From assembly GCA_029250305.1 (NCBI GenBank), contig JAQXFM010000220.1, positions 1-8,301 on the forward strand: a DNA stretch of 8,301 nucleotides, in the 5' to 3' direction. Positions within the stretch are counted from its first letter, which is position 1; each line of letters begins with the position of its first letter. The translations under genes were made by a program, and so were the position numbers. This stretch comes from Candidatus Poseidoniaceae archaeon. GTDB lineage: Archaea > Thermoplasmatota > Poseidoniia > Poseidoniales > Poseidoniaceae. The notes under the pieces are model-generated. The model was not told where the DNA came from and ran no database searches. It saw nothing but the letters and a program-made list of their open reading frames with translations. Shown here one piece after another: positions 7,090 through 8,301 of this stretch.

Positions 7090-7956
7090 ATGGACGACCT
7101 ACACGGATTGACCCTCGAACCAATGCCTAACCGACTTGTCAACTACGGTGTCACCAACAACGGCATCGCAGTGATCGAACTCACCTCAGACTCAGCAGGT
7201 GCTCCAATCGAAGGCGCAAACGACCGTTCCCCAAACACCTACACCCACGCCATGATGTGCGACATTGACACAGCGATTGTCAAGGCTCGTTTCGACGATG
7301 ACGTGACCTGCATTGTGCTCACTGGAAACGGCGCATCCTTCTTCTCCGCAGGCGCTTCGATTCAGATGCTCAACAGCGTGACTCCTGGCTTCAAGTACAA
7401 CTTCTGCCTTCACGCAAACGAAACTCTGTCTCGACTTGAGCAAACCTCCAAACTCGTTGTCTGCGCAATCAACGGACACGCAGTTGGTGGCGGACTTGAA
7501 ATCGCAATGGCGGCAGACATCCGAATCGCACGAAAGAACGCCGGCAAGGTCGGACTTCCTGAAATCAACCTCGGTGTTCTCGCAGGTACCGGTGGCACCG
7601 CTCGCTTGACCCGCTTGATTGGGAAAGCAAAGGCGCTCGAAATGATGGTCACTGGCGAACTCATGTCCTTTGAGGATGCATACGGTTGCAACCTCATCAA
7701 CCACATTTGGGAAGGATCCGCAGAAGACTTCCGCCGAGACATTCTCGACTGGTGTGGACAATTCACCCTACCAAACAAGGCCGTCAAAGCCGTTGGAAAC
7801 ATCAAGCGTTCTTGCCAAACCGGCCCTGAAATTCCATTCGAGTACCACTTGGCCCTCGAGCGTGAATTGCAAGCATCCTTGTTCAACAGCAGCGACGCAA
7901 AGGAAGGCATCGCAGCATACGTCGAAAAGCGTGTTGCAAACTTCACTGGCCAGTGA
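7090..7956 (+). CDS. Enoyl-CoA hydratase/isomerase family protein (crotonase fold)
   Basis: Of 288 residues, it probably hydrates trans-2-enoyl-CoA to 3-hydroxyacyl-CoA. Crotonase signatures are VIELTS (28-33), GNGASFFSAGASIQML (79-94, first oxyanion-hole segment), INGHAVGGGLEIAMAADIRIA (127-147) and GLPEINLGVLAGTGGTARLTRLIG (155-178). E137 and E158 align with the two catalytic glutamates of rat mitochondrial enoyl-CoA hydratase, which favours true hydratase activity over isomerase or ligase relatives. Two oddities are visible: the usually conserved Asp of GAD is Ser90, and the loop after the first strand is longer than usual (about 34-50). ATG 7090 is preferred because of a TATA-like box at -26; Met12 (7123) is an alternative that fits the family N-terminus well. 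Substrate chain length is not readable. It sits between the flavoprotein and a methyltransferase on the same strand; a shared lipid or CoA-ester pathway with the flavoprotein is only an inference. Confidence 0.92.
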   Translation: MDDLHGLTLEPMPNRLVNYGVTNNGIAVIELTSDSAGAPIEGANDRSPNTYTHAMMCDIDTAIVKARFDDDVTCIVLTGNGASFFSAGASIQMLNSVTPGFKYNFCLHANETLSRLEQTSKLVVCAINGHAVGGGLEIAMAADIRIARKNAGKVGLPEINLGVLAGTGGTARLTRLIGKAKALEMMVTGELMSFEDAYGCNLINHIWEGSAEDFRRDILDWCGQFTLPNKAVKAVGNIKRSCQTGPEIPFEYHLALERELQASLFNSSDAKEGIAAYVEKRVANFTGQ

Positions 7957-7967
7957 ATCGTCGGTCA

Positions 7968-7976
7968 GTTTATTGA
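7968..7976 (+). promoter_or_regulatory. Possible TATA box for the methyltransferase gene
   Basis: GTTTATTGA lies in the 41-base gap after the hydratase, with TTTATT 24-29 bases before the ATG at 7998. This is the same geometry as seen before the hydratase gene. No Shine-Dalgarno motif is visible before that ATG. Confidence 0.4.
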
Positions 7977-7997
7977 CACACACCAGCACGCCAGTGC

Positions 7998-8301
7998 ATG
8001 GTTGAGGTCGACTGCTACCATTGCGGCTCCGACCAGAGCAGCGCATATGACTCCGAAAACGGGTTTCACATTGTGAAATGTGTTGAATGTGGACTGCTTT
8101 ACTTGAACCCCCGGCCTGGCAAAGACCAAATCGATGCAGCGACAAAATCCGGCATGCATCGAGGCGACGAATTGTTAGAGGTCACTGGAGAATTCAAGCA
8201 ATTCCTGAAGGATATTTACCTCGATCACCTCAAGGATTTCAACTATCAGGAGATTTTCGATCAGGGGGGAACCATCACTTGGCTCGACATTGGTTGTGGA
8301 C
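7998..8301 (+). CDS. Zinc-ribbon class I SAM-dependent methyltransferase (3' partial)
   Basis: An open frame from ATG 7998 runs off the right edge with 101 codons visible. It begins with a four-cysteine zinc ribbon, C6-x-x-C9 (CYHCGS) and C28-x-x-C31 (CVECGLLYLNPRP), the usual N-terminal module of many methyltransferases from glycan and small-molecule pathways. A helical stretch follows (residues about 42-90), then WLDIGCG at the very end, which is motif I, the SAM-binding loop of class I methyltransferases. The acceptor substrate cannot be read because the catalytic core is outside. The start is supported by the family's short lead before the first cysteine and by the TATA-like box at -26. 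It follows the hydratase by 41 bases on the same strand. Confidence 0.88.
   Translation, partial: MVEVDCYHCGSDQSSAYDSENGFHIVKCVECGLLYLNPRPGKDQIDAATKSGMHRGDELLEVTGEFKQFLKDIYLDHLKDFNYQEIFDQGGTITWLDIGCG

Noticed and set aside
7192..7761. Long open frame on the minus strand inside the hydratase gene (another at 7410-7946)
   Set aside because: Both lie opposite a well-supported crotonase gene; the translations are Cys- or Ser/Arg-rich with no recognisable domain, and codon bias on the coding strand explains the lack of stops.

Overview
The window looks like a chromosomal segment of an archaeon, most plausibly a marine planktonic euryarchaeon of the Poseidoniales (Marine Group II) type. This rests on inference: a very large fibronectin-III-rich surface protein with a C-terminal membrane anchor and a Pro/Gln-rich tail, compact gene spacing, few Shine-Dalgarno sites, and AT-rich boxes about 26 bases before several start codons, as expected for leaderless archaeal transcripts. 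There is no rRNA or diagnostic marker gene, so the placement is tentative.

Left half (1-4056, + strand): the 3' part of one giant gene. The encoded product has propeller-like repeats, a beta-rich region, about six fibronectin-III-like domains, one transmembrane helix and a low-complexity P-V-Q repeat tail. The frame is open to the left edge, so the true N-terminus and any signal peptide lie outside.

Middle (4123-5765, - strand): a biotin-transporter S component (bioY), convergent with the giant gene, preceded by moaC and moaE. The last two form a tight molybdenum-cofactor pair. MoaC makes cyclic pyranopterin monophosphate (with MoaA, not in the window), and MoaE is the catalytic subunit of molybdopterin synthase (with MoaD, not in the window). 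All key residues that I could align are present in both.

Right half (about 5783-8301, + strand): a likely co-directional cluster of a FAD-dependent oxidoreductase of the geranylgeranyl-reductase-like type, a crotonase-fold enoyl-CoA hydratase with both catalytic glutamates, and the beginning of a zinc-ribbon class I SAM methyltransferase that is cut by the right edge. moaE and the oxidoreductase are divergent across a very short control region that contains an AT-rich patch and a perfect inverted repeat.

I see no tRNA, rRNA, CRISPR array, insertion sequence or phage gene, and no gene-free stretch longer than about 115 bases. Most of the window is ordinary metabolism. The part most worth a second look is the giant surface protein with its repetitive cytosolic tail.
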